Source: Desulfovibrio sp.
Lineage (GTDB): Bacteria; Desulfobacterota; Desulfovibrionia; Desulfovibrionales; Desulfovibrionaceae
Assembly: GCA_028708865.1 (NCBI GenBank)
Contig: JAQVYA010000003.1
Location: forward strand, 1 to 62,588
Length of the DNA: 62,588 nt
Direction: 5' to 3'
Shown here: in pieces, positions 35,125 through 44,269 of the stretch
Layout of the letters: every line of letters begins with the position of its first letter
How positions within the stretch are numbered: the stretch's first letter is position 1
Translations under genes and position numbers: made by a program
Notes under the pieces: generated by a model
Seen by the model: the letters and a program-made list of their open reading frames with translations, nothing else
Told to the model about the DNA's origin: nothing
The model's database searches: none

Positions 35125-35298
35125 CTAGTGGGATTCGCCGTTGCGGGTTTCCCACCAGGACTTGATGACAACATAGCCCATGCCGATGCCGAGAATGGCA
35201 ATAACGATGTAAAGGACACCAAAAAAAATGGCATGGTCAGGCATCCACCAGGGAATATCCTGAGGGAGTGGACTATGGACGGTTTCGCCGTGCAGCAT
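35125..35298 (-). CDS. Small single-span membrane protein downstream of HU (57 aa)
   Basis: I do not recognise it as a named family. The frame from the ATG at 35298 gives 57 residues: a short polar head (MLHGETVHSPLPQDIPWWMP), one membrane helix (about residues 24-45, AIFFGVLYIVIAILGIGMGY) and a short tail with WWETRNGESH. GCAAGGAG precedes the start by about 7 nt. It begins 15 nt after the HU stop on the same strand and ends before a terminator, so it is very likely the second gene of an HU transcript. The amphipathic head with paired Trp suggests an inner-membrane protein. Confidence 0.78.
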   Translation of the reverse strand: MLHGETVHSPLPQDIPWWMPDHAIFFGVLYIVIAILGIGMGYVVIKSWWETRNGESH

Positions 35299-35313
35299 GG
35301 ATCATTCTCCTTG

Positions 35314-35586
35314 CTATTTGACCGCTTCCTTGAGCAGCTTGCCGGGACGGAACTTAACGACCTTGGTGGCGGGAATTTTGATTTCGGCGCCGGTGCGGGG
35401 GTTGCGGCCAACGCGCTCTTTGCGCTCCTCAACCATGAAGGTTCCGAAGCCGGTCAGGGTCAGCTTGCCTTCGCTCACCAGGGTGCCCTCGACGGTCTCC
35501 AGAAAAGCATTCAGCGCACGTTCGGCGTTGGCTTTGGTAAGATTGGCCTTCTCTGCGATTTTGACTACCAACTCAGCCTTCGTCAT
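35314..35586 (-). CDS. HU-family DNA-binding protein
   Basis: 90 residues: [20 protein letters not shown], then the beta-arm signature [21 protein letters not shown] and the closing [14 protein letters not shown]. It is a small dimeric nucleoid protein. I start at the ATG at 35586, with AGGAGGAAGG just upstream, rather than at the longer frame that adds 26 unrelated residues. It is one of two HU/IHF-type genes in this window; the other begins at 47204 and is more IHF-like. Confidence 0.95.
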   Translation of the reverse strand: MTKAELVVKIAEKANLTKANAERALNAFLETVEGTLVSEGKLTLTGFGTFMVEERKERVGRNPRTGAEIKIPATKVVKFRPGKLLKEAVK

Positions 35587-35785
35587 CTGTCCTTCCTCCT
35601 CATAGATGGTTAATCGACCAACGATGGACATGTTATGACCGCCGTCGGCGGTGGCCCAGCGCAACTGCGTGCCTGGACGCTCCCAAACTCACTTAATGCA
35701 ATCTCATTATTCTGTCCAGGGAGATCCCGGTAAAAGGCCTGACAAACTTGGCGGTACGGGTGTTTTCCTGGAATCGATTGAGAAT

Positions 35786-35814
35786 CTAAAACAGATTTTT
35801 CAAGCCCAAGTCAA
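35786..35814 (-). promoter_or_regulatory. Possible sigma-70 promoter for HU
   Basis: In the minus direction TTGACT (35814-35809) is followed after 17 nt by TTTTAG (35791-35786). The -10 is poor, but the location in the AT-rich 240-nt gap between rsmA and HU makes it the best candidate I see. It implies a leader of about 190 nt. Confidence 0.3.
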
Positions 35815-35826
35815 TAGGAAAAAAGG

Positions 35827-36615
35827 CTATGAACCCGCATTATTCATAACTATTCGCTCAGAAAGCATCTGAAACTGCCGGGGGGTGAGGACTTCTGGAC
35901 GGGATTTCCCGGACAGCCCCTGCTGCGAAAGCCATTTGTTAATGCTTTCGTTCCACTGAGATTTCAGTATGTTGCCCAGCTGCTTACGCCGCTTTTGAAA
36001 ACAAAAACGAATCGTCCAGGCCAGCGCTTCCGGATCGACGGGACAAAGTTCCGCAGGGAGCGGTAAAAATTCCACTACTGCAGAAAAGACCTTAGGGCGG
36101 GGACGAAAAACCGTGGGGGGAACCTTGAACAACAACCTGGTCCGGGCAAAATTGCGCACCCATGCCCCCAGGGAGCCGTAGGCTTTGTCTCCGGCATCGG
36201 CGGTTAAACGCAAAGCCACTTCGTACTGTACCATAAATACAGCCCGTTCATACCGGGCGGTACGGCTGACAATGTCCCAGATCAGACGAGACCCGACATT
36301 ATAAGGAAGGTTGCCCGCGATGCGCAAAGCTGAATCGTTCAGAGTTTGCCAGGGAAACGCCAAGGCATCTTCCGAGCGGACTTGGGCTTGGGGGTAAAGC
36401 TCCTGTAGCCGGTCAGCCAGAGCGTTATCCTTTTCAATGGCCGTATAGTTTCGGGGAGCCGCTTCCAGGATATACCGGGTAAGCGCTCCTTTCCCTGGGC
36501 CGATTTCCACAACGCTGGCGTCGGAACTCAGATGCAGAGCATCCACGATGCGACGGCAGGTGTTTTCATCTACGAGAAAATTTTGTCCCAGACTGCGCTT
36601 GGCGCGATGTTCCAT
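35827..36615 (-). CDS. rsmA: 16S rRNA dimethyladenosine methyltransferase RsmA/KsgA
   Basis: 262 residues with RAKRSLGQNFLVDENTCRRI at the N-terminus, the SAM motif VVEIGPGKGALTRYIL and the catalytic motif RIAGNLPYNVGSRLIW. It dimethylates two adenines at the 3' end of 16S rRNA as a late assembly check. I start at the ATG at 36615 (MEHRAKRS), with GGAGGA upstream; the longer open frame adds 34 residues with no family match. It is divergent from apt. Confidence 0.94.
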   Translation of the reverse strand: MEHRAKRSLGQNFLVDENTCRRIVDALHLSSDASVVEIGPGKGALTRYILEAAPRNYTAIEKDNALADRLQELYPQAQVRSEDALAFPWQTLNDSALRIAGNLPYNVGSRLIWDIVSRTARYERAVFMVQYEVALRLTADAGDKAYGSLGAWVRNFARTRLLFKVPPTVFRPRPKVFSAVVEFLPLPAELCPVDPEALAWTIRFCFQKRRKQLGNILKSQWNESINKWLSQQGLSGKSRPEVLTPRQFQMLSERIVMNNAGS

Positions 36616-36762
36616 GCTTCCTCCGTTGCCCTGGCAGGGTATGCCGGGCCGCTCCCGATGTACAGCACTGCGGAACGCCCGGCAAGCTTGAAGATTCGTT
36701 GACACGGAAGCAGCCAACCTTTACACGTGCCTGTGTATCTTTGCTCAAGAGGAGGACCCGTA

Positions 36763-37275
36763 ATGGACCTGCGTTCCTGTATTCGCGATATTCCGGACTA
36801 TCCCAAGGAAGGAATCGTTTTTTTTGACATCACCCCCCTGCTGCAAAAGCCGGACGCCTTCCAATATGCGGTGGACGCCCTGGCAGAGCGCTTCAGTGAC
36901 TGCGGCGCCAATAAAATTGCGGCCGCCGAGGCCCGAGGTTTCCTGTTCGGCGCTCCGCTGGCTTATAAAATGGGCCTCGGGTTTGTGCCCATCCGGAAGC
37001 CCGGGAAGCTGCCCTACAAGACAACCGAAGTCAGCTACGACCTGGAATACGGACAGGATACCCTTTGCATGCATGTGGATGCCGTCGCCCCTGGAGACAA
37101 GGTCCTGGTCATCGACGATCTGCTGGCCACAGGCGGCACCGTGGGCGGCATGCTCGAACTGATGCACAAGGGAGGGGCCGAAGTCGTGGGGGTGGGCTTT
37201 GTGGTGGAACTTGGTTTCCTGGACGGTCCTTCCAAACTGAACGGCCTGCCTCACGAATACCTTCTCAAGCTGTAG
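36763..37275 (+). CDS. apt: Adenine phosphoribosyltransferase
   Basis: 170 residues with the family start IRDIPDYPKEGIVFFDITPL and the PRPP-binding loop VLVIDDLLATGGTVGG. It salvages adenine to AMP. The ATG at 36763 is preceded by AAGAGGAGG. The next gene, mtnP, starts 10 nt after its stop; together they recycle methylthioadenosine: MtnP releases adenine, and Apt returns it to AMP. Confidence 0.96.
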   Translation: MDLRSCIRDIPDYPKEGIVFFDITPLLQKPDAFQYAVDALAERFSDCGANKIAAAEARGFLFGAPLAYKMGLGFVPIRKPGKLPYKTTEVSYDLEYGQDTLCMHVDAVAPGDKVLVIDDLLATGGTVGGMLELMHKGGAEVVGVGFVVELGFLDGPSKLNGLPHEYLLKL

Positions 37276-37285
37276 CGAGGCAGAC

Positions 37286-38032
37286 ATGAAGATCATCGGT
37301 ATCATTGGCGGCAGTGGGCTGGACGATCCGGATATTTTACAAGATGCCCACGACCTTGAGATGGACACACCCTACGGGCCTCTGGCCTCTCCTCTGAAAG
37401 TCGGCACCATTGCAGGTCGCCAAGTGATTCTGGTCGCCCGGCATGGCAGGCAGCATACGGTGTCGCCCACTCAGGTGAACAATCGGGCCCACCTCTGGGC
37501 CTTGCGCGAACAAGGCTGTGAATGCATCCTGGCAACCACAGCCGTCGGCTCCCTGCGGGAAGAAATTCAACGCGGACACCTCGTGATCCTGGACCAGTTC
37601 ATTGACTTTACCCGGCTGCGGTCCCTGACCTTTCACGAGGAATTCAAGCCCCATGCCCCGGCTCATACCCCCATGGCCGATCCCTTTTCAGTCTCTCTGC
37701 GGAAAATTCTGGCTCAGGCCTGCTCCGCAACAGAAGCGCCCCACCACCTCCGGGGAACGGTCATCACCATTGAAGGGCCCCGTTTTTCCACCAGGGCGGA
37801 ATCACACATGTTTCGCGCCTGGGGAGCGGATGTGATCAACATGAGCACTGCTCCGGAATGTATCCTGGCCAATGAGCTGGGCATTCCCTATGCAGCCGTG
37901 GCCATGAGCACGGACTATGACTGCTGGAAGACCGGCGAGGAAACCGTCACCTGGGAGGAGGTGTTTCGCACCTTCAAAGAAAATGTGGATAAGGTGACCC
38001 GCGTGTTGTTGCACGCGGTCCAGGCGTGTTGA
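37286..38032 (+). CDS. mtnP: S-methyl-5'-thioadenosine phosphorylase
   Basis: 248 residues. The N-terminal IGIIGGSGLDDPDIL, the phosphate/ribose region VARHGRQHTVSPTQVNNRAH, GPRFSTRAESHMFRAWGADV and STAPECILANELGIPYAA identify the MTAP/PNP-II family. It cleaves methylthioadenosine (a polyamine-synthesis by-product) to adenine and methylthioribose-1-phosphate. Some close homologues prefer methylthioinosine; the adjacent apt favours the adenosine form here. Confidence 0.92.
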   Translation: MKIIGIIGGSGLDDPDILQDAHDLEMDTPYGPLASPLKVGTIAGRQVILVARHGRQHTVSPTQVNNRAHLWALREQGCECILATTAVGSLREEIQRGHLVILDQFIDFTRLRSLTFHEEFKPHAPAHTPMADPFSVSLRKILAQACSATEAPHHLRGTVITIEGPRFSTRAESHMFRAWGADVINMSTAPECILANELGIPYAAVAMSTDYDCWKTGEETVTWEEVFRTFKENVDKVTRVLLHAVQAC

Positions 38033-38074
38033 GCGAAAAAGACGGTCCGGCATCGAAAAATCGGTTCCCACCTC

Positions 38075-38104
38075 TTGACAAGCAGGGGGTGGGGCGCATA
38101 TTAA
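38075..38104 (+). promoter_or_regulatory. Sigma-70-type promoter for the PxxKW gene
   Basis: TTGACA (38075-38080) is followed, after an 18-nt spacer, by TATTAA (38099-38104). It lies about 80 nt before the GTG start of the PxxKW gene and leaves a leader that contains a perfect palindrome. Confidence 0.65.
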
Positions 38105-38132
38105 TGCCGCCTCTTTATTTTTCATGAATGAA

Positions 38133-38150
38133 TGTCGACCCGGGTCGACA
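38133..38150. promoter_or_regulatory. Perfect 18-bp palindrome in the PxxKW leader
   Basis: TGTCGACCCGGGTCGACA is self-complementary with no spacer. It lies between the promoter and the GTG start, where it could act as an operator downstream of the start of transcription or fold as an RNA hairpin. No regulator is evident. Confidence 0.55.
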
Positions 38151-38186
38151 CCAAGAGCGATAAATACGATTTCAAGGAGCGCTACC

Positions 38187-38504
38187 GTGGCGAGCAACGC
38201 AAAGTCCAACGGCAAGAAGAACAAGAAGATCCAGAAAGGTTCCCTGGCTGAGGCCATCATGACCGAGGCCGGCCTGCAGTATAAGGGCATTATCATGGAG
38301 CCCGTGGTTGAAAAATGTGAAGGCTGTGAGCGCATCGTGGAGGCCGAAGGCGGAAAATACTGCCCCTCCTATGCCCAGCCCTCCAGGAAATGGGCCGACG
38401 GCGTCTGCAACTTTGCTACCCATGTCCGCGCCTCCGTGGACAAGGAAGGCAACGTTAAGATCAACCCGCTGAAGGCTTCCAAGCGCGCCGCACGCGGACG
38501 CTAG
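38187..38504 (+). CDS. PxxKW family cysteine-rich protein
   Basis: 105 residues. A very basic N-terminus (ASNAKSNGKKNKKIQKG) is followed by a cysteine-rich core, EKCEGCERIVEAEGGKYC, and the name-giving PSRKW motif, then GVCNFATHV. The C-terminus is again basic (KASKRAARGR). The four cysteines suggest a small zinc or iron-sulfur site. The family, common in sulfate reducers, has no known role that I can name. The start is the GTG at 38187, with CAAGGAG 7 nt before it. It has its own promoter and terminator. Confidence 0.88.
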   Translation: MASNAKSNGKKNKKIQKGSLAEAIMTEAGLQYKGIIMEPVVEKCEGCERIVEAEGGKYCPSYAQPSRKWADGVCNFATHVRASVDKEGNVKINPLKASKRAARGR

Positions 38505-38523
38505 CATCCGGTTTCGTTGTTTC

Positions 38524-38555
38524 GCGGGGGCCTTTCGGGCTCCCGCTTTTTTTTT
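38524..38555 (+). terminator. Rho-independent terminator of the PxxKW gene
   Basis: GCGGGGGCC (38524-38532) pairs with GGCTCCCGC (38538-38546) with one G-U pair, followed by nine T (38547-38555). It begins 20 nt after the stop codon. Confidence 0.88.
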
Positions 38556-38611
38556 GCCCTGGCAACGAGTTTTCCCTACACTGCCTTTCTATTTCCTTCA
38601 AAAAAGGGACC

Positions 38612-39865
38612 ATGATGAAAGCCGAAGAGGATGATATGCTGGAACGCTGCCTTGATCACATCGACACAATGACTTCGGAATTACTTGATCTACAAAAAAA
38701 TCTTGTCTCCATCCCGGCCCTCGGCCCACTGAACGGCGGTCATGGAGAAAAGCAGAAGGCTGACTGGCTCAAAGGCCGTCTTGAATCCATGGGCCTGGGC
38801 CCTGTGCGTGAACTGAACGCTCCGGATCAGAGCGTTCCCTGCGGTTACCGGCCCAACCTCGCGACCGTACTTCCCGGTGAGGACAACTCCCGCACATTGT
38901 GGATTATTTCCCACATCGACATCGTGCCCCCGGGAGACGTCAGCCTTTGGGATACGGACCCGTACGTGCTGGAGCGCGACGGCGACACGCTTATGGGACG
39001 CGGAGTGGAAGACAATCAGCAGGGCATGGTCAGTTCTCTACTGCTTGCCAAAGCCCTCAAGGATTTAGCCATCACGCCGCCCATGAACCTGGGGCTGCTG
39101 CTCGTTGCTGACGAAGAAACCGGCAGCCGCTTTGGTCTGGAATATGTGGTTCGTGAGCATGCCGACCTATTCGGCAAGGACGACCTGTTCCTGGTGCCCG
39201 ACTCAGGATCGGCCGACGGATCCGCTGTGGAAGTCGCTGAAAAAAGCCAGTGCTGGATTCGAGCCGAGGTCAACGGCAAGCAATGCCACGCATCCAGTCC
39301 GGAACAGGGCCGCAACTCTCTGGTGGCCGCAGCGGATCTGATCCTGCGTTCACGGGCCCTGTATGACATCTTCGACAAAGAAGATCCCTTGTTCGAACCG
39401 CCCATGTCCACATTCGAGCCGACTAAAAAGGAGGCCAATGTGGAAAATGTAAATACATTGCCGGGGCGTGACGTTTTTTATTTTGATTGCCGGGTGTTGC
39501 CGGACTATGATCTGGATGAAGTCCTGGCGGAATTGCGCCGCATGGCCGATGCCGTGGAAAAAGAACGCGGCGTACGCATCGTTCTGGAAGTCACGCAGCG
39601 CGAACAGGCGGCCAGCCCCACTCCTCAGGATAGTGATATCGTTGTGCGGATCATGAAGGCCGTGCAAAAAATCTACCAGGTTCAGCCTCGTCCCGTGGGC
39701 ATTGGTGGAGGAACCGTGGCCGCTTTCCTACGTCGTGCAGGGCATCATGCCGTGGTCTGGGCCAAAATTGAGCACACCGCCCACCAGCCCAACGAAACCA
39801 GTTCCATTCAAAATACCTTAGGAGACGCAAAAGTCATGGCTGCCGCGCTCCTGGGGACCGATTAA
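38612..39865 (+). CDS. M20 family metallo-hydrolase (ArgE/DapE-like)
   Basis: 417 residues. Zinc-binding segments are visible: ISHIDIVPPGDVSLWDTDP (His and Asp ligands), GRGVEDNQQGM, the catalytic-Glu pair VADEETGSRFGL, and the C-terminal histidine in AKIEHTAHQPNE. The dimerisation domain occupies about residues 205-325. It belongs to the M20 deacylases/peptidases (acetylornithine, succinyl-diaminopimelate, dipeptides); the substrate is not determinable here. The ATG at 38612 or the one a codon later could be the start; the Shine-Dalgarno is weak. It is followed 3 nt later by mnmG. Confidence 0.88.
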   Translation: MMKAEEDDMLERCLDHIDTMTSELLDLQKNLVSIPALGPLNGGHGEKQKADWLKGRLESMGLGPVRELNAPDQSVPCGYRPNLATVLPGEDNSRTLWIISHIDIVPPGDVSLWDTDPYVLERDGDTLMGRGVEDNQQGMVSSLLLAKALKDLAITPPMNLGLLLVADEETGSRFGLEYVVREHADLFGKDDLFLVPDSGSADGSAVEVAEKSQCWIRAEVNGKQCHASSPEQGRNSLVAAADLILRSRALYDIFDKEDPLFEPPMSTFEPTKKEANVENVNTLPGRDVFYFDCRVLPDYDLDEVLAELRRMADAVEKERGVRIVLEVTQREQAASPTPQDSDIVVRIMKAVQKIYQVQPRPVGIGGGTVAAFLRRAGHHAVVWAKIEHTAHQPNETSSIQNTLGDAKVMAAALLGTD

Positions 39866-39868
39866 ACA

Positions 39869-41752
39869 ATGATCACCAAGCCTCCTTTTCCCGAGACCTT
39901 CGACCTCATCGTAGTCGGTGCCGGGCATGCCGGATGCGAAGCAGCCATGGCCGCTTCGCATCTCGGCCATTCCACCTTGCTGCTGACCATCAACGTGGAC
40001 CATATCGGTCACCTTTCATGCAATCCCGCCATTGGTGGACTGGCCAAAGGCCATATGGTTCGTGAAATCGATGCTCTTGGCGGCATGATGGGGCTTTGGG
40101 CCGACGAGGCCGGTATCCAGTTCCGCACGCTGAATACCCGCAAAGGCCCGGCAGTCCGGGCAACCCGGGCCCAGATAGACCGTAGGGCCTATATGCACGC
40201 TGTGCAGCGGGACGTATTTCGTCAACCCAACCTCTGGGTTCGGCAGGATACAGTCCACTCTCTCTTGGTGGAAAACGGTCGAGCCGTGGGAGTCCGGTCC
40301 TCCCTGGGGGAGGCGTTGCGTTCCCGCGCCGTGTTGTTGACCACAGGTACTTTTTTGCAAGGGCGTATCCATATCGGCCTGGAAAACTTCTCCGGCGGAA
40401 GACTGGGAGAAGCAGCCTCCAATAGCCTGAGTGACTCCCTACGAGAAGCGGGGTTGGAACTGGGCAGGCTCAAGACAGGGACCACTCCCCGCCTGCTTAA
40501 GGCCAGCGTGGATTTCGAACGCATGGAAGTACAACCCGGCGACATGCCTCCTCCCCTGTTCAGCTTTCGATCAGTCGCCGCCCGGTTGCCGCAGGTGCCC
40601 TGCCACCTAACCTGGACCAACGAGACCGCGCACGAAGCCATTCGCTCCGGATTTGACCGCTCCCCCATGTTCACAGGGGTTATCACCGGCACCGGTGCCC
40701 GTTACTGCCCTTCCATTGAAGACAAGGTGGCTCGGTTCCCGGAAAAGGATCGGCATCAGATTTTCGTGGAGCCGGAGGGACTGGACAGCCCCGAAGTCTA
40801 TCCCAACGGGATTCCCACCAGCCTGCCATTTGACGTCCAATTGCGGATGATTCATGCGGTGGAAGGTCTGGAACAGGCGCAAATCGTACGACCTGGATAT
40901 GCCATCGAATACGATTATTCGCCCCCAACCCAACTCCTGCCAACCTTGGAAACCAAAGCTTTGCCCGGGCTGTACCTTGCCGGACAAATCAACGGCACCT
41001 CCGGCTATGAAGAGGCCGCTGCCCAGGGGCTTTGGGCCGCATTGAACGCTTGCAGAGCTCTGGACGGCGCACCGCCCTTCCTGCTGCGGCGTGATCAAGC
41101 CTACATGGCCGTGCTGGTCGATGACCTGGTGACCAAAGGAACGCAGGAACCCTACCGCATGTTTACCTCCCGCGCCGAACATCGTCTGCTGCTCCGCGAA
41201 GGCAACGCGGATATGCGGCTTACCGAAATTGGGCGTGAGTGTGGACTTGTGGATGACGTTCAATGGCGTCTTTTCCAGGCCAAGCGTTCCGAATTGGAAA
41301 CATTGGTCCAAGCCCTTTACGGGACCAGGATTCGCCCGGACGCTCCCACTCGCGAACGTATCCAGGCCATTGGGGGCAGCGTTCCGGGCAAAGCCGTGCC
41401 CCTGGCTGCTCTGCTTCGCCAACCGCAACTTTGCATCGCGGATTTGGTTGTATTTCTGCCTGAAATTGGAGATTATAAATCTGCAATTTTGGAGGAGGCG
41501 GAAACCCAGGTCCGGTATGAAGGGTATATTGCGCGCCAGGAGGAGTTGGTCCTGCGCTCCCGCGAACTGGAAAACATCCGGCTTCCCGAGGCAATGGATT
41601 ACTCCCAGATAGCTGGATTGACGAGGGAAGCCGTGGAAAAGCTCTCTACCGTGCGCCCTTTGACCCTGGGGCAGGCAGGACGCATTTCCGGCATCACTCC
41701 GGCTGCCCTGGCCTGCATCGAAGTGGACCTCAAGAAGCACGGCCTGCTGTAA
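39869..41752 (+). CDS. mnmG: tRNA uridine-5-carboxymethylaminomethyl modification enzyme MnmG
   Basis: 627 residues with the FAD motif [20 protein letters not shown], the signatures [17 protein letters not shown] and [10 protein letters not shown], and the C-terminal tRNA-binding helical domain. With MnmE it modifies the wobble uridine of several tRNAs. Normal length. Its start follows the M20 gene by 3 nt. Confidence 0.97.
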   Translation: MITKPPFPETFDLIVVGAGHAGCEAAMAASHLGHSTLLLTINVDHIGHLSCNPAIGGLAKGHMVREIDALGGMMGLWADEAGIQFRTLNTRKGPAVRATRAQIDRRAYMHAVQRDVFRQPNLWVRQDTVHSLLVENGRAVGVRSSLGEALRSRAVLLTTGTFLQGRIHIGLENFSGGRLGEAASNSLSDSLREAGLELGRLKTGTTPRLLKASVDFERMEVQPGDMPPPLFSFRSVAARLPQVPCHLTWTNETAHEAIRSGFDRSPMFTGVITGTGARYCPSIEDKVARFPEKDRHQIFVEPEGLDSPEVYPNGIPTSLPFDVQLRMIHAVEGLEQAQIVRPGYAIEYDYSPPTQLLPTLETKALPGLYLAGQINGTSGYEEAAAQGLWAALNACRALDGAPPFLLRRDQAYMAVLVDDLVTKGTQEPYRMFTSRAEHRLLLREGNADMRLTEIGRECGLVDDVQWRLFQAKRSELETLVQALYGTRIRPDAPTRERIQAIGGSVPGKAVPLAALLRQPQLCIADLVVFLPEIGDYKSAILEEAETQVRYEGYIARQEELVLRSRELENIRLPEAMDYSQIAGLTREAVEKLSTVRPLTLGQAGRISGITPAALACIEVDLKKHGLL

Positions 41753-41779
41753 AATGTGGGTAAAAAAAACTTCCGTAGG

Positions 41780-41808
41780 TTGACAGTTTGTTTTGGGCAT
41801 CATATTTC
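41780..41808 (+). promoter_or_regulatory. Sigma-70-type promoter before the CBS-domain gene
   Basis: TTGACA (41780-41785), a 17-nt spacer and TATTTC (41803-41808) lie in the 123-nt gap after mnmG. It probably drives the CBS protein, lnt and prfB. Confidence 0.55.
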
Positions 41809-41875
41809 ATTGGGCATTGCAAGGTGTTGTCTTCGTTGACGCCCAGGCACATCTGCATGCAAGGAGGACCCCCGC

Positions 41876-42718
41876 TTGGACGAAGGATCAGACAGTCGAT
41901 TCTGGTCGAAAATGAGAAATTTCTTCAAGAATAACGGCCACGACTTAGAAGAACAGATTCTGGATGCGCAGGATGGCGGTTCGCTGAAACGCGAAGACGC
42001 GTCTATGCTTTTGAACGTATTGGATCTGGGCGACACCACGGCCGCCGATATCATGGTGCCGCGGACAGACATCGTCTGCGCCGAGGTTGACACCCCGCTA
42101 CGTCAGATCGCGGAATCCATCGTGGCCAGCGGCCACTCCCGCATCCCCATTTACGAGGAAACCCGGGACAGGATGCTGGGCGTGATCCACGCCAAGGATC
42201 TACTCAGTTCGCTTCTCCACCACGAGAAGGAAGATGCTCCTGTTCGCAAGCTGCTTCGGGAGTTATTTTTCGTCCCGGAAATGACCAACGTTAAATACCT
42301 GCTGGCCACCATGCGCTCCAGGCGCACACACATGGCCATTGTGGTGGACGAATACGGCGGCACCGCTGGGTTGGTCACTCTGGAGGACGTGCTTGAAGAA
42401 ATCGTCGGCGACATTGAAGACGAATACGATGTACTGCGCCCCGACGACATCCAGGTTCTGGACAATGGCTCGCTTCTTGTGTCCGGCCGCAGCACCCTGG
42501 AAGACCTCAACGAACGCTTCCAACTGGGCGTTGTATCCGAACAGGTGGAAACTCTTGGAGGATATCTGAGCGAAATTGCAGGAAGGATACCGCTTCCAGG
42601 TGATTTCTTCACACTCGGGAGCCGCCGTTTTACCGTGAAGGACGCCGACGCCAAACAAATCAAAACCATTCTCATCGAACCCCTGGCCGCGCAGGACGTC
42701 GAACAACCCGAAGGATAA
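41876..42718 (+). CDS. CBS-domain protein of the CorC/HlyC type
   Basis: 280 residues. A short N-terminal region with FFKNNGHDLEEQIL precedes two CBS domains (about 60-185; PRTDIVCAEVDTPLRQI, VDEYGGTAGLVTLEDVLEEI) and a C-terminal CorC/HlyC domain (about 200-275). No membrane domain is present, as in CorC rather than in full-length CNNM proteins. A link to magnesium/cobalt efflux or to Lnt function is suggested by the frequent corC-lnt pairing, seen again here. The start is the TTG at 41876, with AAGGAGG 8 nt upstream. Confidence 0.9.
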   Translation: MDEGSDSRFWSKMRNFFKNNGHDLEEQILDAQDGGSLKREDASMLLNVLDLGDTTAADIMVPRTDIVCAEVDTPLRQIAESIVASGHSRIPIYEETRDRMLGVIHAKDLLSSLLHHEKEDAPVRKLLRELFFVPEMTNVKYLLATMRSRRTHMAIVVDEYGGTAGLVTLEDVLEEIVGDIEDEYDVLRPDDIQVLDNGSLLVSGRSTLEDLNERFQLGVVSEQVETLGGYLSEIAGRIPLPGDFFTLGSRRFTVKDADAKQIKTILIEPLAAQDVEQPEG

Positions 42719-42720
42719 CC

Positions 42721-44247
42721 GTGCCGCTTCTCTGCCTCATCGCCATTGTGGGCGCATTTGCCGGATACCCGAATTCTTGGGTACACTTTCCCCCTCTGGC
42801 ACTTCTTTTCCCGGCTGCTCTGGGACTCATGGCCTTCCGGGCCGGTAGCGCGGCACAGGCTTTTCGCTGGTCCCTGTTGACCGGCACACTCGCACACACC
42901 GCTTGCCTCTATTGGGTGGCCGGTCCGGTTGCGCAATACGGCGGCCTTCCCTGGTGGCTGGCTTTGCCCTGCCCCCTGGCCGTATCTCTGGTCATGGGAA
43001 GTTACAGTGCCGTCTTCGGTTGGGCCCTGCACCGGGCGGCCCGTCGCCTGTCTCCGTCACTACTCTGCTTGTTTGCCGGGCTGCTCTGGGCCGCATTGGA
43101 ACAAACCGGCTCCTGGCTTTTTAGCGGTTTTCCCTGGTTTACCCTCTCGGTTTCCTTTGCCCCCTGGCCACTTTTCATCCAAACCGCATCTATGGTGGGA
43201 GCCTACGGCCTGTCCGGACTATTGGTCATACTTGTCACGTCGTTCCTGCTATGGAATACGGCACGATCTTCGCGGGTTATCGCCCTTGGGCTTTGTCTCT
43301 TGATCGTGGGATTCGGCGCCTACCGTATGGCAGGCTTTGCTCCATCCGGACCGGAAAAACAAATTGCCCTGGTCCAGGGGAATATCGACCAGTCCCAAAA
43401 ATGGGAAGCCGCGTACCAGCTTGAGACAGTACGCAAGTATCTGAATCTCAGCCGCAAAGCGCTGGCTGAAGGCGAAACGCGTCACCAAAGACGCCCGGCC
43501 ACGGACCTGTTGATCTGGCCGGAAACGTCCATGCCATTTTATTTTCAAGACGCAGGAGTCTTTGGAACACAGGTCCGGGAGTTTGTGGAAACCACGAACG
43601 TCCCGCTGATTTTGGGAGCCCCCGCGTATCGTGAGACAGCGGATTTCGAATTCAACTTCTTTAATCGCGCCTTTTTGCTCACTCCGGGGATCGATGCCCC
43701 TCAATGGTATGACAAGGTCCATCTGGTGCCCTTTGGTGAATATGTCCCCCTCAACGATTGGCTGCCACTGGAAAAATTGGCCTCCGGAGCCGGCGACTTC
43801 CATCCCGGAACCCGCTTACACCCTTTGGAAGCCCGCGGTATGCGGCTGGGGCTCCTTATCTGTTATGAAGCAATCTTTCCGGAATTGACCCAGAAACGGG
43901 TCTCTAACGGCGCAGACGTTCTTGTTAATATCAGCAACGATGCCTGGTTCGGTCGTTCATCCGCTCCCTTCCAGCATCTTGCCCAGACACGGATGCGCGC
44001 CGTGGAACAATGCCGCTGGATCGCCCGAAGCACCAACACAGGCATCAGTGCGTTCATCGACCCCTTGGGAAGGCTCGTCGCCTCCACCCCTCTGTTTTCC
44101 GATGAAGTCTTGACCTGGACGGTTAAACCTGTTCATGTCACAACATTCTTCCATGACGCCTATCGCTGGCTGTACAACGGCATCTACGCCATGGCCGGTC
44201 TGTTTTTGGCCTGGGTCATCCTGGGGCCTGCGGTTCGGCGTTCGTAA
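42721..44247 (+). CDS. lnt: Apolipoprotein N-acyltransferase
   Basis: 508 residues: about six N-terminal membrane helices (to about residue 195), then a nitrilase-like domain. The catalytic triad is visible as Glu in LIWPETSMPFYF, Lys in DKVHLVPFGEYVP and Cys in GLLICYEAIFPEL. It adds the third acyl chain to lipoproteins in the inner membrane. The GTG at 42721 lies 2 nt after the CBS gene stop, with AAGG upstream. Confidence 0.96.
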   Translation: MPLLCLIAIVGAFAGYPNSWVHFPPLALLFPAALGLMAFRAGSAAQAFRWSLLTGTLAHTACLYWVAGPVAQYGGLPWWLALPCPLAVSLVMGSYSAVFGWALHRAARRLSPSLLCLFAGLLWAALEQTGSWLFSGFPWFTLSVSFAPWPLFIQTASMVGAYGLSGLLVILVTSFLLWNTARSSRVIALGLCLLIVGFGAYRMAGFAPSGPEKQIALVQGNIDQSQKWEAAYQLETVRKYLNLSRKALAEGETRHQRRPATDLLIWPETSMPFYFQDAGVFGTQVREFVETTNVPLILGAPAYRETADFEFNFFNRAFLLTPGIDAPQWYDKVHLVPFGEYVPLNDWLPLEKLASGAGDFHPGTRLHPLEARGMRLGLLICYEAIFPELTQKRVSNGADVLVNISNDAWFGRSSAPFQHLAQTRMRAVEQCRWIARSTNTGISAFIDPLGRLVASTPLFSDEVLTWTVKPVHVTTFFHDAYRWLYNGIYAMAGLFLAWVILGPAVRRS

Positions 44248-44269
44248 CCTCAACACCTCCCGACACAAT

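Noticed and set aside
38133-38150. GTCGACCCGGGTCGAC as possible cloning-vector polylinker contamination
   Set aside because: It is flanked on both sides by native-looking DNA, with a promoter upstream and a ribosome site downstream of the palindrome, and no other vector sequence is visible.
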